A stretch of 64,000 bases of DNA from Paraburkholderia sp. (GTDB lineage Bacteria > Pseudomonadota > Gammaproteobacteria > Burkholderiales > Burkholderiaceae). How positions within the stretch are numbered: position 1 is the stretch's first letter; every line of letters begins with the position of its first letter. The translations under genes were made by a program, and so were the position numbers. Positions 46,070 to 54,698 of this stretch are shown here, in pieces. The notes beneath the pieces were generated by a model, which was not told the DNA's origin, made no database searches, and saw only the letters and a list, made by a program, of their open reading frames with translations. Location: contig NZ_SCRP01000007.1 in NCBI RefSeq assembly GCF_004298475.1, positions 62,001-126,000 of the forward strand. The letters run 5' to 3'.

Positions 46070-47509
46070 ATGAACCGCAGTCCCCAGCCTTCCTCTTCAG
46101 ACTCCGCGCCCGCTTTCACGGACGCGGCAGATCCTTCATCCGGCGCGGCAGCTGCCGCAGCGTCGTCGTGCGAAGCGCACGCGAGTGCTTTGCCGCATTC
46201 GTCGTCTTCGGCGCCGCTCGATGCAGCGGCGCTTGCCGCGCTTGCGACGCGCATCCGGACATGGGGACGCGAACTGGGGTTCGGTGCGATCGGCATCAGC
46301 GACACCGATCTGTCGCATGCCGAAGCGGGCCTCGCCGCGTGGCTCGAAGCGGGCTGCCACGGCGAAATGGATTATATGGCCAAACATGACATGAAACGTG
46401 CGCGGCCAGCGGAGCTTGTGGCCGGTACGCGACGCGTGATCACCGTGCGGATGTCTTATTTGCCGGCGGCGGCGCTCTCGCCCGACGCGGCCAGCGCAGG
46501 CGCCGCGGCGGCCGCAAGCGGGACGCAAGATTCAGTCCAGACCACACAAACTGCACAAGCCGCGCAAGGCGACTGGCGCGCACGCGAGCGTGCGCGGCTC
46601 GCCGATCCGCAGGCCGCTGTCGTGTCGGTTTACGCGCGTGGCCGCGACTATCACAAGGTGCTGCGCGCGCGTTTGCAGCAACTCGCGGAGCGTATCGAGG
46701 GCGAGATCGGATCGTACGGGCATCGCGTGTTCACCGATTCTGCGCCGGTGCTCGAAGTCGAACTCGCGCAAAAGGCGGGCGTGGGCTGGCGCGGCAAGCA
46801 CACGCTGCTTCTGCAGCGCGACGCGGGCTCGCTCTTTTTCCTCGGCGAACTCTATGTCGACGTGCCGCTGCCGGTGGACGAAGATGCGGACGACAAAGCA
46901 GACAACAAAGCGGACGACAAAGCAGCAACGACATCCACACCCGCGAAGGAAGCAGCAGGCGCGCATTGCGGCAGCTGCACGCGCTGCATCACCGCGTGCC
47001 CGACCGGCGCGATCACCGCGCCGTATCGCATGGACGCGCGGCGCTGCATTTCGTATCTGACGATCGAACTGAGGGGCAGTATTCCCCTGGAAATGCGCGA
47101 GCTGATCGGCAATCGTGTGTATGGCTGCGACGACTGCCAGCTCGTGTGCCCGTGGAACAAGTTTGCGCAGGCCGCACCCGTCGCCGATTTCGACGTGCGG
47201 CACGGACTCGATCGCGCGACACTCGTCGAGTTGTTTGCCTGGAGCGCAAAAGAATTCGACGAGCGTATGCAGGGCAGCCCGATCCGCCGCATCGGCTATG
47301 AGTGCTGGTTGCGCAATATCGCGGTCGGAATGGGCAACGCGTTGCGTGCGCCGCGCGTCCCCGCCGGGCAGCACGAGAGCGTGCTGCGCGCGGACAGGCC
47401 ACTCGACGCCGAAGCACGCGCGGCCATCGTCGCGGCGCTGCGCGCGCGCGAGCACGACGAATCGGAACTCGTACGCGAGCATGTGCAGTGGGCGCTCGAG
47501 GCGGCGTAG
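46070..47509 (+). CDS. queG: Epoxyqueuosine reductase
   Basis: 479 residues from the ATG at 46070 (a GTG 3 nt earlier is possible), about 100 longer than E. coli QueG. It reduces epoxyqueuosine to queuosine in tRNA using cobalamin and two [4Fe-4S] clusters. The cluster ligands CGSCTRCITACPTGA and CDDCQLVCPWNK are intact, as is the N-terminal LGFGAIGISDTDL and CHGEMDYMAKH. The extra length is an Ala/Ser-rich N-terminus (~55 residues), an Ala/Gln stretch near 150, and a DDKA repeat just before the first cluster motif. TAAAAT (46058-46063) is a possible -10. The stop is in a 13-bp repeat. Confidence 0.94.
   Translation: MNRSPQPSSSDSAPAFTDAADPSSGAAAAAASSCEAHASALPHSSSSAPLDAAALAALATRIRTWGRELGFGAIGISDTDLSHAEAGLAAWLEAGCHGEMDYMAKHDMKRARPAELVAGTRRVITVRMSYLPAAALSPDAASAGAAAAASGTQDSVQTTQTAQAAQGDWRARERARLADPQAAVVSVYARGRDYHKVLRARLQQLAERIEGEIGSYGHRVFTDSAPVLEVELAQKAGVGWRGKHTLLLQRDAGSLFFLGELYVDVPLPVDEDADDKADNKADDKAATTSTPAKEAAGAHCGSCTRCITACPTGAITAPYRMDARRCISYLTIELRGSIPLEMRELIGNRVYGCDDCQLVCPWNKFAQAAPVADFDVRHGLDRATLVELFAWSAKEFDERMQGSPIRRIGYECWLRNIAVGMGNALRAPRVPAGQHESVLRADRPLDAEARAAIVAALRAREHDESELVREHVQWALEAA
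46886..46921 (+). repeat. Three 12-bp repeats in queG (Ala-Asp-Asp/Asn-Lys)
   Basis: GCGGACGACAAA, GCAGACAACAAA, GCGGACGACAAA. They insert a charged linker just upstream of the first iron-sulfur motif and are not expected in the family. Confidence 0.88.
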
Positions 47510-47528
47510 ATTACCGGCGTAGATTACA
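47503..47528 (+). repeat. 13-bp tandem duplication at the queG stop
   Basis: GGCGTAGATTACC (47503-47515) followed by GGCGTAGATTACA (47516-47528). The queG TAG (47507-47509) is in the first copy. Confidence 0.88.
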
Positions 47529-47608
47529 AACCGCAGCGAAAACGAAGCGGCGAACGAGCCGCGCGCGGCAACCCTGGCACCCGCGCCGCGGCGCAGACGG
47601 AGGCAAGC

Positions 47609-48082
47609 ATGTTTAATGCAGTAATCGACGCACCGTTCGGCAAGATCGGCATCCGCACCGGCGGCGCGACGGTGCGCGAGATCGTCTATCTGCCCGAAAC
47701 GGCCGCGAACTATGCGCCCGATTGCGCGCTCGCGGTGCGCACGGCGGCGCAGATCGTGCGCTATTTCGAGGATGCGTCCGCGGGCTTCGACTTGCCGCTC
47801 GCCGCACTCGGCACGCCGTTCCAGCGGCGCGTGTGGCACGGCATCTGCGCGATCGGGCCGGGCGCGGTGCTCACCTATGGCGAACTGGGCAGGCGCATCG
47901 GCAGCGAGTCGGCGCGCGCGGTCGGTCAGGCGTGCGGCTCGAATCCTTTTCCGCTGGTGATCCCGTGTCACCGCGTGGTGTCGGCAAGCGGCATCGGCGG
48001 CTTCGCGCATCATGGCGGCGACGGGTTTTTCCGCAACGTGAAGCGCTGGCTGCTCGCGCACGAAGGCGCGTCGATCCGATGA
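47609..48082 (+). CDS. ogt: Methylated-DNA-protein-cysteine S-methyltransferase
   Basis: 157 residues. It removes methyl groups from O6-methylguanine in a single-use reaction. The acceptor Cys120 is in IPCHRVV, preceded by the DNA-binding helix region LTYGELGRRIGSESARAVGQA with its Arg finger. The N-terminal domain is short, as in Ogt. It follows queG by 99 nt and overlaps xerD by 4 nt (ATGA), so the two are coupled. Confidence 0.93.
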   Translation: MFNAVIDAPFGKIGIRTGGATVREIVYLPETAANYAPDCALAVRTAAQIVRYFEDASAGFDLPLAALGTPFQRRVWHGICAIGPGAVLTYGELGRRIGSESARAVGQACGSNPFPLVIPCHRVVSASGIGGFAHHGGDGFFRNVKRWLLAHEGASIR

Positions 48083-49059
48083 CCGGTGCGAACCCGCAGG
48101 CCGGCGCGCCGGCAACCGAGGCCGCTGCCGATACAGCCGATACCTTGACGCCCGAAGCCTCCGCCGCGCTCGGTACGAGCCTCCTGTGCATCGACACGTT
48201 TTGCGACGCGCTGTGGCTCGAACACGGCCTCTCGCGCAACACGCTCGATGCGTACCGGCGCGATCTGCGCCTGTTCGCCGAGTGGCTCGCGAGCGCGCGT
48301 TCGAGCACGCTCGACACCGCGCGCGAAGACGATCTCTTTGCCTACAGCGCGCGCCGCAAGGAAGACAAATCGACGTCGGCGAACCGGCGGCTTTCGGTCT
48401 TTCGCCGCTATTACGGCTGGGCGCTGCGCGAGCAGCGCGTGCATGCCGATCCGACCGTGCGCATCCGCTCGGCGAAACAGCCGCCGCGCTTTCCCTCGAC
48501 GCTCAGCGAAGCGCAGGTCGAGGCGCTGCTCGGCGCCGCCGATGTCACGACGCCGCTTGGCCTGCGTGATCGCACGATGCTCGAACTGATGTACGCGAGC
48601 GGCCTGCGCGTGACCGAACTCGTGACGCTGAAGACCGTCGAGGTCGGGCTGAACGAAGGCGTTGTGCGCGTGCTCGGCAAGGGCGCGAAAGAGCGGCTGA
48701 TTCCGTTCGGCGAGGAGGCGCATGCGTGGATCGAGCGCTATCTGCGCGAGGCGCGGCCCGTGCTGCTCGGCGCGCGCACGGCCGACGCGCTGTTCGTGAC
48801 CGCGCGCGCGCAGGGCATGACGCGCCAGCAGTTCTGGCACATCATCAAGCGCCACGCGGCGGCGGCGGACGTGCATGCGCCGCTCTCGCCGCACACGCTG
48901 CGCCACGCGTTCGCGACGCACCTGCTCAATCACGGCGCGGATCTGCGCGTCGTGCAGTTGCTGCTCGGCCACAGCGACATCTCGACGACGCAGATCTACA
49001 CGCACGTCGCGCGCGAGCGCCTCAAGGTGCTGCACGCGAAACACCATCCGCGCGGGTAA
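48079..49059 (+). CDS. xerD: Tyrosine recombinase XerD
   Basis: 326 residues from the ATG at 48079, overlapping the ogt stop. With XerC it resolves chromosome dimers at dif. The N-terminal SAM-like domain (FCDALWLEHGLSRNTLDAYRRDL) and the catalytic residues are present: Arg in ASGLRVTELV, Lys in GKGAKER, His-x-x-Arg in SPHTLRHAFATHLL, His in LLGHSDISTTQIYTHV and the nucleophile Tyr in the same segment. The first ~30 residues are an Ala/Thr-rich extension. XerD is preferred over XerC by the form ADLRVVQLLLGHSDI and the locus. Confidence 0.93.
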   Translation: MTGANPQAGAPATEAAADTADTLTPEASAALGTSLLCIDTFCDALWLEHGLSRNTLDAYRRDLRLFAEWLASARSSTLDTAREDDLFAYSARRKEDKSTSANRRLSVFRRYYGWALREQRVHADPTVRIRSAKQPPRFPSTLSEAQVEALLGAADVTTPLGLRDRTMLELMYASGLRVTELVTLKTVEVGLNEGVVRVLGKGAKERLIPFGEEAHAWIERYLREARPVLLGARTADALFVTARAQGMTRQQFWHIIKRHAAAADVHAPLSPHTLRHAFATHLLNHGADLRVVQLLLGHSDISTTQIYTHVARERLKVLHAKHHPRG

Positions 49060-49150
49060 TACGACGTGGCGAAGTGGCGGCGCAACGACGCGGCGGCGCT
49101 TCGTCTCCGCCTCGATGCAGCCCGGCGCGCGTGCGCATTACAATGCGCCG

Positions 49151-49642
49151 ATGAGCAAATCGAAACACGTCTCCGAAACGCCCGCCACGCAGATGCTGCG
49201 CCGCGCGGGCGTCGCCTTTGGCGAACATCCCTACGAATACGTCGAGCACGGCGGCACCTCCGAATCGGCGCGTCAGCTTGGCGTGGACGAGCATCGCGTC
49301 GTCAAGACGCTCGTGATGGAAGACGAGCACGCGAAGCCGCTGATCGTGCTGATGCACGGCGACCGCACGGTATCGACGAAGAACCTCGCGCGCCAGATCG
49401 GCGCGAAGCGCATCGAGCCCTGCAAGCCCGAAGTCGCGAACCGGCATTCCGGATATCTCGTCGGCGGCACCTCGCCGTTCGGCACGAAGAAGACGATGCC
49501 GGTCTTCGTCGAATCGTCGATCCTCGAACTCGACGCCATCTGGCTCAACGGCGGACGCCGAGGCTATCTCGTGAGCCTCGCGCCCGCCGTGCTCGTCGAA
49601 CTGCTCGGCGCGAAGCCCGTGCAGTGCGCGAGCGTCGAGTAA
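49151..49642 (+). CDS. ybaK: Cys-tRNA(Pro)/Cys-tRNA(Cys) deacylase YbaK
   Basis: 163 residues from the ATG at 49151. It hydrolyses Cys-tRNAPro made in error by prolyl-tRNA synthetase. Seen are VVKTLVMEDEH with the conserved Lys, GTSPFGTKKTMPVFV, and a C-terminal LNGGRRGYLVSLAP. The open frame upstream into xerD was rejected. The stop codon begins a run of 10-bp repeats, each with TAA or TAG. Confidence 0.93.
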   Translation: MSKSKHVSETPATQMLRRAGVAFGEHPYEYVEHGGTSESARQLGVDEHRVVKTLVMEDEHAKPLIVLMHGDRTVSTKNLARQIGAKRIEPCKPEVANRHSGYLVGGTSPFGTKKTMPVFVESSILELDAIWLNGGRRGYLVSLAPAVLVELLGAKPVQCASVE

Positions 49643-49670
49643 CGTCGTGTAGCTTCGAGTAGCGTCAGGT
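49631..49670 (+). repeat. Four 10-bp repeats over the ybaK stop
   Basis: AGCGTCGAGT, AACGTCGTGT, AGCTTCGAGT, AGCGTCAGGT, each unit boundary making TAA or TAG. The ybaK stop is the first. Confidence 0.85.
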
Positions 49671-49822
49671 AACGGCGGGCGGGTGGCAGCGCGCCGCGCG
49701 CATCGGCAGGTTCCCGGGTTCGCGCGCACCGCGCGCTTCGGTAGAATGGGCGGCCTCGCGCATCGGGCGAGGCCACGATGGCCGCGCCGTGCGCCACGTT
49801 CAACCTCCACCGGGTCTCGTGC

Positions 49823-50446
49823 ATGTACAACTTGTTCGTCGCCGTTCTGGCCTATCTGATCGGCTCGGTTTCGTTTGCCGTGGTCGTGAGCGCCTCGATG
49901 GGCCTCGCCGATCCGCGCTCCTACGGCTCCGGCAATCCCGGCGCGACCAATGTCCTGCGCAGCGGCAACAAGAAGGCCGCGATCCTCACGCTGCTCGGCG
50001 ACGCCTTCAAGGGCTGGCTGGCCGTGTGGCTCGTCGCGCACTACGGTCCGCGCTTCGGTCTCGGCGACGCAGCGATTGCACTCGCCGCCATCGCCGTGTT
50101 CCTCGGCCATCTCTATCCGGTGTTCTTCCGCTTCCAGGGCGGCAAGGGCGTGGCCACCGCCGCGGGCGTGCTGCTCGCGATCCATCCGGTGCTCGGCGGC
50201 GCGACGGTGCTCACCTGGCTCATCGTCGCGTTCTTCTTCCGCTACTCGTCGCTCGCGGCGCTCGCCGCAGCCGTGTTCGCGCCGCTCTACGACGTCTTCA
50301 TGTTCGGCCCGAATGTCATCGCGCTCGCGGTTCTCGGGATGAGCGTGCTGCTGTTCTGGCGCCATCGCTCGAATATTTCGAAGCTGATCGCGGGCACCGA
50401 AAGCCGCATCGGCGACAAGAAGAAAACCGCTGAAACCGGTCAATAA
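49823..50446 (+). CDS. plsY: Acyl-phosphate:glycerol-3-phosphate acyltransferase
   Basis: 207 residues from the ATG at 49823. An inner-membrane enzyme with about five to six hydrophobic segments that starts phospholipid synthesis by acylating glycerol 3-phosphate. The three conserved loops are visible: [34 protein letters not shown] and the C-terminal [18 protein letters not shown]. The stop is in a 12-bp repeat with an in-frame second stop. Confidence 0.95.
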   Translation: MYNLFVAVLAYLIGSVSFAVVVSASMGLADPRSYGSGNPGATNVLRSGNKKAAILTLLGDAFKGWLAVWLVAHYGPRFGLGDAAIALAAIAVFLGHLYPVFFRFQGGKGVATAAGVLLAIHPVLGGATVLTWLIVAFFFRYSSLAALAAAVFAPLYDVFMFGPNVIALAVLGMSVLLFWRHRSNISKLIAGTESRIGDKKKTAETGQ

Positions 50447-50471
50447 GCCGGTCGATAAGCTGGTCAACAAG
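50436..50471 (+). repeat. Three 12-bp repeats over the plsY stop
   Basis: CCGGTCAATAAG, CCGGTCGATAAG, CTGGTCAACAAG, then a partial CCGGTT. The first two carry TAA in the plsY frame (50444-50446 and 50456-50458). Confidence 0.9.
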
Positions 50472-50487
50472 CCGGTTTTGCAGCAAG

Positions 50488-50507
50488 AGCGGGCCTGCGT
50501 GCCCGCT
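50488..50507 (+). terminator. Weak terminator-like hairpin after plsY
   Basis: AGCGGGC (50488-50494) pairs with GCCCGCT (50501-50507) around a 6-nt loop; the following bases are only mildly T-rich. Confidence 0.45.
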
Positions 50508-50612
50508 TCGTCATTCACAGCGGCATCCGCGCCGCTGCCCGCCGCCTTACACCCCGCCTGTTTCCTCCGTTCTGTTCGATTCGTAGGTTCGCACCCCGTA
50601 TATTGATACGGC

Positions 50613-50640
50613 TCAAGTTTGCCGTGGCGACTGCCGTAAA
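50613..50640 (+). promoter_or_regulatory. FliA (sigma-28) type promoter of the chemoreceptor gene
   Basis: TCAAGTTT (50613-50620) matches the -35 consensus TAAAGTTT at 7 of 8 positions. After 12 nt, GCCGTAAA (50633-50640) matches GCCGATAA at 6 of 8. It lies 63 nt before the mcp start, placing the receptor in the flagellar regulon. Confidence 0.7.
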
Positions 50641-50703
50641 CCCGAGGCATGGCCCAGGACCGTTCCTGGCGGCCAACTCGCTTTTTGCAGGAGCCGACTT
50701 CTC

Positions 50704-52503
50704 ATGCTTTCCACCCTCCGCGCGCGTATCGTCGCGCTCGCCGCCGCTATTGTCGTCGTCGCGCTCGGCGCGAATACGGCCCTCGAATACTTCGTCGCAA
50801 AGTCGCACAGCACAGAAGCGGTGAACAGCACGCTCTCGGCCGTCGAGAGCAGCGAGGCTGCCGGCATCGGCGGCTGGGTCGCTTTACACGCGCAGATGAT
50901 CAACTCGCTGCAGGACGCCGTGCTGGCCGGGGATCCCCTTCCCGCGCTGAAGCAGGTTGCGCTGGCGGGCGGCTTCATGAACGTCTACGCCGGCTTCGCG
51001 GACAAGACCTCGAAGTTCTCCGATCCGACCGGCATTCCGCCCGATTACGACCCGACCGGGCGCCCCTGGTACAAGCAGGCCGTCGCGGCAGGCAAGGGCA
51101 TCGTGACGGCGCCGTACGTCGATGCCGCCACCGGCAAGCTCGTGGTGACGTTCGCCGTGCCCGTGATTCGCGACGGCGCGGTGAAGGCCGTCGTCGCGGG
51201 CGACGTGACGATGGACAGCGTGATTGCAAACGTGCGTTCGATCCGCCCGACGCCGGGCAGCTTCGGCATGCTCGTCGACAGCACGGGCCAGATCGTCGCG
51301 CACCCGGACGAGAAGCTCACGCTCAAGCCCATCTCGGATGTCGCGTCCGAACTGACCGGCGATCGCCTCGCCGCGCTCTTCGCCGCGCCGGACCCGCTGG
51401 CCGTGGACGCGGGCGGCAGCGTCAAGCTGATGCGCGCACAGCCCGTCGCGGGCACCGACTGGCACGTGATCGTCGCGCTCGACCGCACGGATGCGACCGC
51501 GGACATGCGCTCGCTGCTGACCGCTTCGCTGATCGCGCTGGTCGTGATCGCGGTGGCGGCGGCCGCGGTGGTGGTGGCGGCGACGGCGGTGACCTTCAAA
51601 CGGCTCTCGAACGTGCGCGATGCGATGGACGGTATCGGCGCGGGCGAGGGCGATCTCACGCACCGCCTGCCCGACGAGGGCAACGATGAAGTCGCGCAGA
51701 TCGCGCGCTCGTTCAACGCGTTCATGGACAAGATGCGCCAGGTGATGCGCCAGATCCGCGACGCGAGCGAGTCGGTGCGCACCGCGAGCGACGAGATCGC
51801 CGCGGGCAACATCGATTTGTCGAGCCGCACCGAATCGGCGGCGTCGAACCTGCAGCAGACGGCCGCGTCGATGGAGGAGATCACCTCGACGCTCGCGCAG
51901 TCGGCCAACGCGGCGCGGCAGGCTGACCTGACGGTGGCGTCGGCGTCGCAGGCGGCGTCGCGCGGCGGCGTGGTGATCGGCGACGTCGTGCGCACGATGG
52001 ACGCTATCGAAGAAGCATCGGTGAAGATCGCCGACATCATCGGCGTGATCGACGGCATCGCGTTCCAGACCAACATCCTCGCGCTCAACGCGGCGGTGGA
52101 AGCGGCGCGCGCGGGCGAGCAGGGCCGCGGCTTCGCGGTCGTGGCGGGCGAGGTGCGCAGCCTTGCGCAGCGCAGCGCGCAGGCCGCGCGAGAAATCAAG
52201 GAACTGATCGAATCGACGGTGACGAGCGTGAAGTCGGGCTCGCAACTCGTGCACGATGCGGGCGACACGATGGACGAAATCCTGCGCAACGTCGCGAACG
52301 TCACGAGCATCATCTCCGAAGTGACGGGCGCGGCAGCCGAGCAGACGCGCGGCATCGAGGAGGTGAATCGCGCGGTGAACCAGCTCGACGAGATGGTGAC
52401 GCACAACGCGTCGCTCGTCGAAGAATCGACGGCGGCTGCCGCCGCGCTGCGCGGCCAGGCCGCGAATCTCGCCGATTCGGTGGGGCAGTTCAAGCTCGAC
52501 TGA
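50704..52503 (+). CDS. Methyl-accepting chemotaxis protein with dCache sensor
   Basis: 599 residues. A membrane helix at ~7-29, a periplasmic dCache domain (~35-270; signature [12 protein letters not shown] near residue 117), a second helix (~275-300), a HAMP segment and a cytoplasmic signalling domain with the hairpin tip [20 protein letters not shown]. It has no C-terminal CheR/CheB pentapeptide, ending SVGQFKLD. dCache receptors of this YxPxxRPWY type often sense amino acids or small organic acids; the ligand here is unknown. A sigma-28-type promoter lies upstream. Confidence 0.95.
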   Translation: MLSTLRARIVALAAAIVVVALGANTALEYFVAKSHSTEAVNSTLSAVESSEAAGIGGWVALHAQMINSLQDAVLAGDPLPALKQVALAGGFMNVYAGFADKTSKFSDPTGIPPDYDPTGRPWYKQAVAAGKGIVTAPYVDAATGKLVVTFAVPVIRDGAVKAVVAGDVTMDSVIANVRSIRPTPGSFGMLVDSTGQIVAHPDEKLTLKPISDVASELTGDRLAALFAAPDPLAVDAGGSVKLMRAQPVAGTDWHVIVALDRTDATADMRSLLTASLIALVVIAVAAAAVVVAATAVTFKRLSNVRDAMDGIGAGEGDLTHRLPDEGNDEVAQIARSFNAFMDKMRQVMRQIRDASESVRTASDEIAAGNIDLSSRTESAASNLQQTAASMEEITSTLAQSANAARQADLTVASASQAASRGGVVIGDVVRTMDAIEEASVKIADIIGVIDGIAFQTNILALNAAVEAARAGEQGRGFAVVAGEVRSLAQRSAQAAREIKELIESTVTSVKSGSQLVHDAGDTMDEILRNVANVTSIISEVTGAAAEQTRGIEEVNRAVNQLDEMVTHNASLVEESTAAAAALRGQAANLADSVGQFKLD

Positions 52504-52550
52504 GCGGAGCGGAGCGGCGCAGGCGGGACGGCGCACGATAACGGCGCACG

Positions 52551-52673
52551 ATGCGCGGCCTGTCGTTCAAGACGACCATGGGCAACGTGCTGACGCTTAC
52601 GCCGCCCCTGACCGTTACGCCCGGGCAGATGCTGGAAGCGCTGGCGGTGATCGAAGAAGCGATGGTGGCCGGG
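52551..52673 (+). pseudogene. Class III aminotransferase C-terminal remnant
   Basis: From the ATG at 52551 the frame reads RGLSFKTTMGNVLTLTPPL then TVTPGQMLEALAVIEEAM, which is how class III PLP aminotransferases (GabT-like) end. The remaining ~400 residues are absent: only 47 nt separate it from the mcp stop, and an in-frame TAA is at 52539. The open frame continues to 52802, but the tail after about 52673 is not family-like and includes a 10-bp duplication (GAAAACGGCA). It lies between mcp and yaiI. A chance similarity is possible but unlikely over about 37 residues. Confidence 0.6.
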
Positions 52674-52820
52674 ACATCGGCTGATGGAGGAAAACGGCAG
52701 AAAACGGCAGAAAGCCGGACGTGCGCTCGCGAAGCCGCGTGGGAAGGATCCGTGGCGTCGCGCGGAATCACGGCAAGCGCCTGGTATATGATCGCGTCCT
52801 AACGTACTGGAATGATCTTC

Positions 52821-53288
52821 ATGCAAGTGCTGGTCGACGCCGACGCCTGTCCTGCCGTCATCAAAGACATGTTGTTTCGGGCCGCGCGGCGTGCCGAAGT
52901 GCACGTGACGCTGGTTGCCAACCAGTATTTGCGCACGCCGCCGTCTCCGTTTATCAAGTCGATCCAGGTGCCTGCGGGTTTCGATGCAGCCGATGCGCGC
53001 ATCGTAGAACTTGTCACAGCGGGCGATCTGGTGATTACCGCGGATATCCCGCTCGCCGCTGCGGTAATCGAGCGCGGCGGACACGCGCTCGATCCGCGCG
53101 GAAACTGGTTCACGCCGGACAATATCCGCGAGCGCCTGACCATGCGCGACGTCATGGAGCAACTGCGCAATTCGGGCGTTGAAACGGGCGGGCCGACGCC
53201 CTTCAGTGCGCGTGACAGCAAGGCGTTTGCGGGCCAGCTCGACCGGTTTCTCGCACGCCATAGCGCGCCGCCTCGAGGGGCGGCCTAG
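52821..53288 (+). CDS. yaiI: YaiI/YqxD family protein (DUF188, NYN/PIN-like)
   Basis: 155 residues from the ATG at 52821, the usual [11 protein letters not shown] start; an in-frame ATG at 52812 sits too close to the ribosome site GGA. The family fold resembles PIN/NYN nucleases, with conserved acidic residues in VDADACP and ITADIPLA. Its substrate is not established. Conserved [13 protein letters not shown] and the C-terminal [21 protein letters not shown] support the call. Confidence 0.9.
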   Translation: MQVLVDADACPAVIKDMLFRAARRAEVHVTLVANQYLRTPPSPFIKSIQVPAGFDAADARIVELVTAGDLVITADIPLAAAVIERGGHALDPRGNWFTPDNIRERLTMRDVMEQLRNSGVETGGPTPFSARDSKAFAGQLDRFLARHSAPPRGAA

Positions 53289-53310
53289 TTTCCGCTCGGT
53301 CGTCGCTCAA

Positions 53311-53372
53311 TTGCCACTCTGTTGCCGCGCGGTTGCTACGCAGTTGCCGCGCAGTTGCACGCAGTTGCCGCG
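53311..53372. repeat. 11-bp tandem repeats between yaiI and infA2
   Basis: Units TTGCCACTCTG, TTGCCGCGCGG, TTGCTACGCAG, TTGCCGCGCAG, TTGCACGCAG, then a partial TTGCCGCGAT. The array fills half the convergent gap, 22 nt after the yaiI stop. Confidence 0.85.
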
Positions 53373-53410
53373 ATCAGACGCGAACGCGTGCGCTCAGGAC
53401 CACGGAACGT

Positions 53411-53677
53411 TTATCGGCGGTGCATGCCGCTGCGCGGCTGTCCAGCCGGCGCGCGCTCGTCCTTGTGGCGGAAGTTGATCCGTCCTTTCGTCAGATCGTA
53501 GACCGACAACTCCAGCGTGACCCGGTCACCGGCGAGAATGCGAATGTGATTCTTGCGCATGCGGCCCGATGCATACGCACTGACCACCACGCCGTTTTCG
53601 AGCGTGACGCGGTATTTGCTGTCCGGCAGCACTTCGTCGACGACTCCGTCGAGTTCCAGCAGTTCTTCCTTTGCCAA
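53411..53677 (-). CDS. infA: Translation initiation factor IF-1, second-copy type
   Basis: 88 residues from a TTG at 53677, with GGAGG 8 nt upstream. The family start [25 protein letters not shown] begins exactly there, so the longer frame from 53716 was rejected. The S1-like OB fold is complete ([32 protein letters not shown]). The Lys/Arg-rich C-terminal tail is longer than in the ribosomal-operon IF-1, typical of the extra copy in Burkholderiaceae. TTG use suggests low expression. cspA lies 446 nt upstream on the same strand, so a cold-shock role is possible but inferred. Confidence 0.9.
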   Translation of the reverse strand: MAKEELLELDGVVDEVLPDSKYRVTLENGVVVSAYASGRMRKNHIRILAGDRVTLELSVYDLTKGRINFRHKDERAPAGQPRSGMHRR

Positions 53678-53838
53678 ATCAATGCCTCCAAAGAGCGTCG
53701 TGTCGCGTCGATGCAAGACGTCGGCGCATACGGCCGGTTACTGCATCGCTTTCGCGCAGGGTGATGTTGAGCGTTGTCCGGCGCAATTCGCCGATACGCG
53801 CCAAAGCGCACGGGCGCGAACCGGGCCAGGGAGCAACG

Positions 53839-53946
53839 ATGTTCGTGGCGGCGAAATCCGGCAATCCAGAAGAGCCTGGGATTTTCCGGGGAATGCGCCT
53901 GAGTGATGCCGTCGATCAGTACCCGGTTCTCAGCCAGCTGGCGTGA
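53839..53946 (+). CDS. Possible 35-residue ORF, unknown
   Basis: ATG at 53839 preceded by AGGGAG with 5-nt spacing; product FVAAKSGNPEEPGIFRGM... ending SQLA. I see no known motif. It runs against infA2 and cspA in the gap between them. The ribosome site is the only support; it may equally be a chance frame. Confidence 0.25.
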   Translation: MFVAAKSGNPEEPGIFRGMRLSDAVDQYPVLSQLA

Positions 53947-54044
53947 ACCCGTTATCGACCGGTAGACGCGAAGACGAGCAAACCATGAACACCACACCTT
54001 TCACCTGCAGATGCGGCGCAAACAGGAATGCCGGAGAAGAGGGA

Positions 54045-54080
54045 TGCCTTGCCGTAGCGCGCGAGCGCCACGGCAAGGCA
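54045..54080. other. Long hairpin downstream of cspA
   Basis: TGCCTTGCCGT (54045-54055) pairs with ACGGCAAGGCA (54070-54080), with an inner GCGC/GCGC stem around GCGA. It is 44 nt past the cspA stop. There is no strong U tract, so it may be a weak terminator or an RNA-stability element. Confidence 0.6.
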
Positions 54081-54123
54081 AGAGAATCGCGCCGCCCCAA
54101 TGGGCGAACGCCATCAGACAGCT

Positions 54124-54327
54124 TTACAGCGGCGTGATGTTCGAAGCCTGCAGACCCTTCGGGCCACGCTTCGTTTCGTAGCTGACCTTCTGGCCTTCAG
54201 CCAGCGTCTTGAAGCCCGTGCCCTTCACTTCGGAGAAGTGGGCGAACAGGTCGTCGCCGCCCTTGTCCGGGGTGATGAAGCCAAAGCCCTTGCTATCGTT
54301 GAACCACTTAACAGTACCGGTTTCCAC
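54124..54327 (-). CDS. cspA: Cold-shock protein, CspA family
   Basis: 67 residues from a GTG at 54327 with AAGGA 7 nt upstream; the frame from 54345 adds six residues the family lacks. The RNA-binding motifs are KGFGFITPD (RNP1) and DLFAHFSEV (RNP2-like), in the usual GTVKWFND context. It acts as an RNA chaperone and its expression often depends on the 5' leader. The leader here is unusually AT-rich. Confidence 0.96.
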   Translation of the reverse strand: METGTVKWFNDSKGFGFITPDKGGDDLFAHFSEVKGTGFKTLAEGQKVSYETKRGPKGLQASNITPL

Positions 54328-54698
54328 TAGTAAATCCTTAAACAAACGAACAAAAATTCACGCCCCGGAAAAGAAGGCGAATGAAAAATCAAAAAAGAAG
54401 AGGTCAACGAGAGCCGCATGAAGCGGCAAAAGATGAGCAATCAAGCATTTTGGCGATTTTGCCCGGTGACGGTACCCGGTGTCCAGTGGCACGTCAAGCG
54501 CTTTTTTCGGGCAGTAGGGTTAATTTCCTGCTTTTTCCGCAGCAAGCACGCGTCTTTTTATGCGCTGTGATCGCCAGGCGCTCGGGGCAACGATTGCCGG
54601 ATTCGCACGCCGTGCGAGGTTGCGCGAGGTTGTGAGCAGCGAAGGCACGGCAACCGTGGCGTGCGCCTTCAGCGTATGCATTTCGCCTGTGCGATCGA
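54328..54698 (-). promoter_or_regulatory. AT-rich cspA leader and promoter region
   Basis: 371 nt between yajQ and cspA, with runs of A and T that stand out from the GC-rich surroundings, mainly 54330-54560. Cold-shock genes often have long structured leaders, and this is the natural place for one. I could not assign a -35/-10 pair. The yajQ-proximal third (54560-54698) shows nothing recognisable. Confidence 0.5.

Larger units (their letters stand above)
53678..54123. other. Intergenic region between infA2 and cspA
   Basis: 446 nt on the leftward transcript side. It contains the infA2 ribosome site, a hairpin (54045-54080), and a 35-codon + strand frame listed separately. A second + strand frame from 53985 (MNTTPFTCRCGANRNAG) has two Cys residues but no ribosome site and was not accepted. 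No clear promoter was found. Confidence 0.5.

Noticed and set aside
45475-46305. Long N-terminal extension of AmiC through tsaE
   Set aside because: Runs antiparallel or out of frame through tsaE and the queG start; the Tat signal begins at 45474.
53985-54137. 50-codon + strand frame beginning MNTTPFTCRCGANRNAG
   Set aside because: No ribosome site, runs into the cspA 3' end, and the product becomes Arg/Ser-rich.
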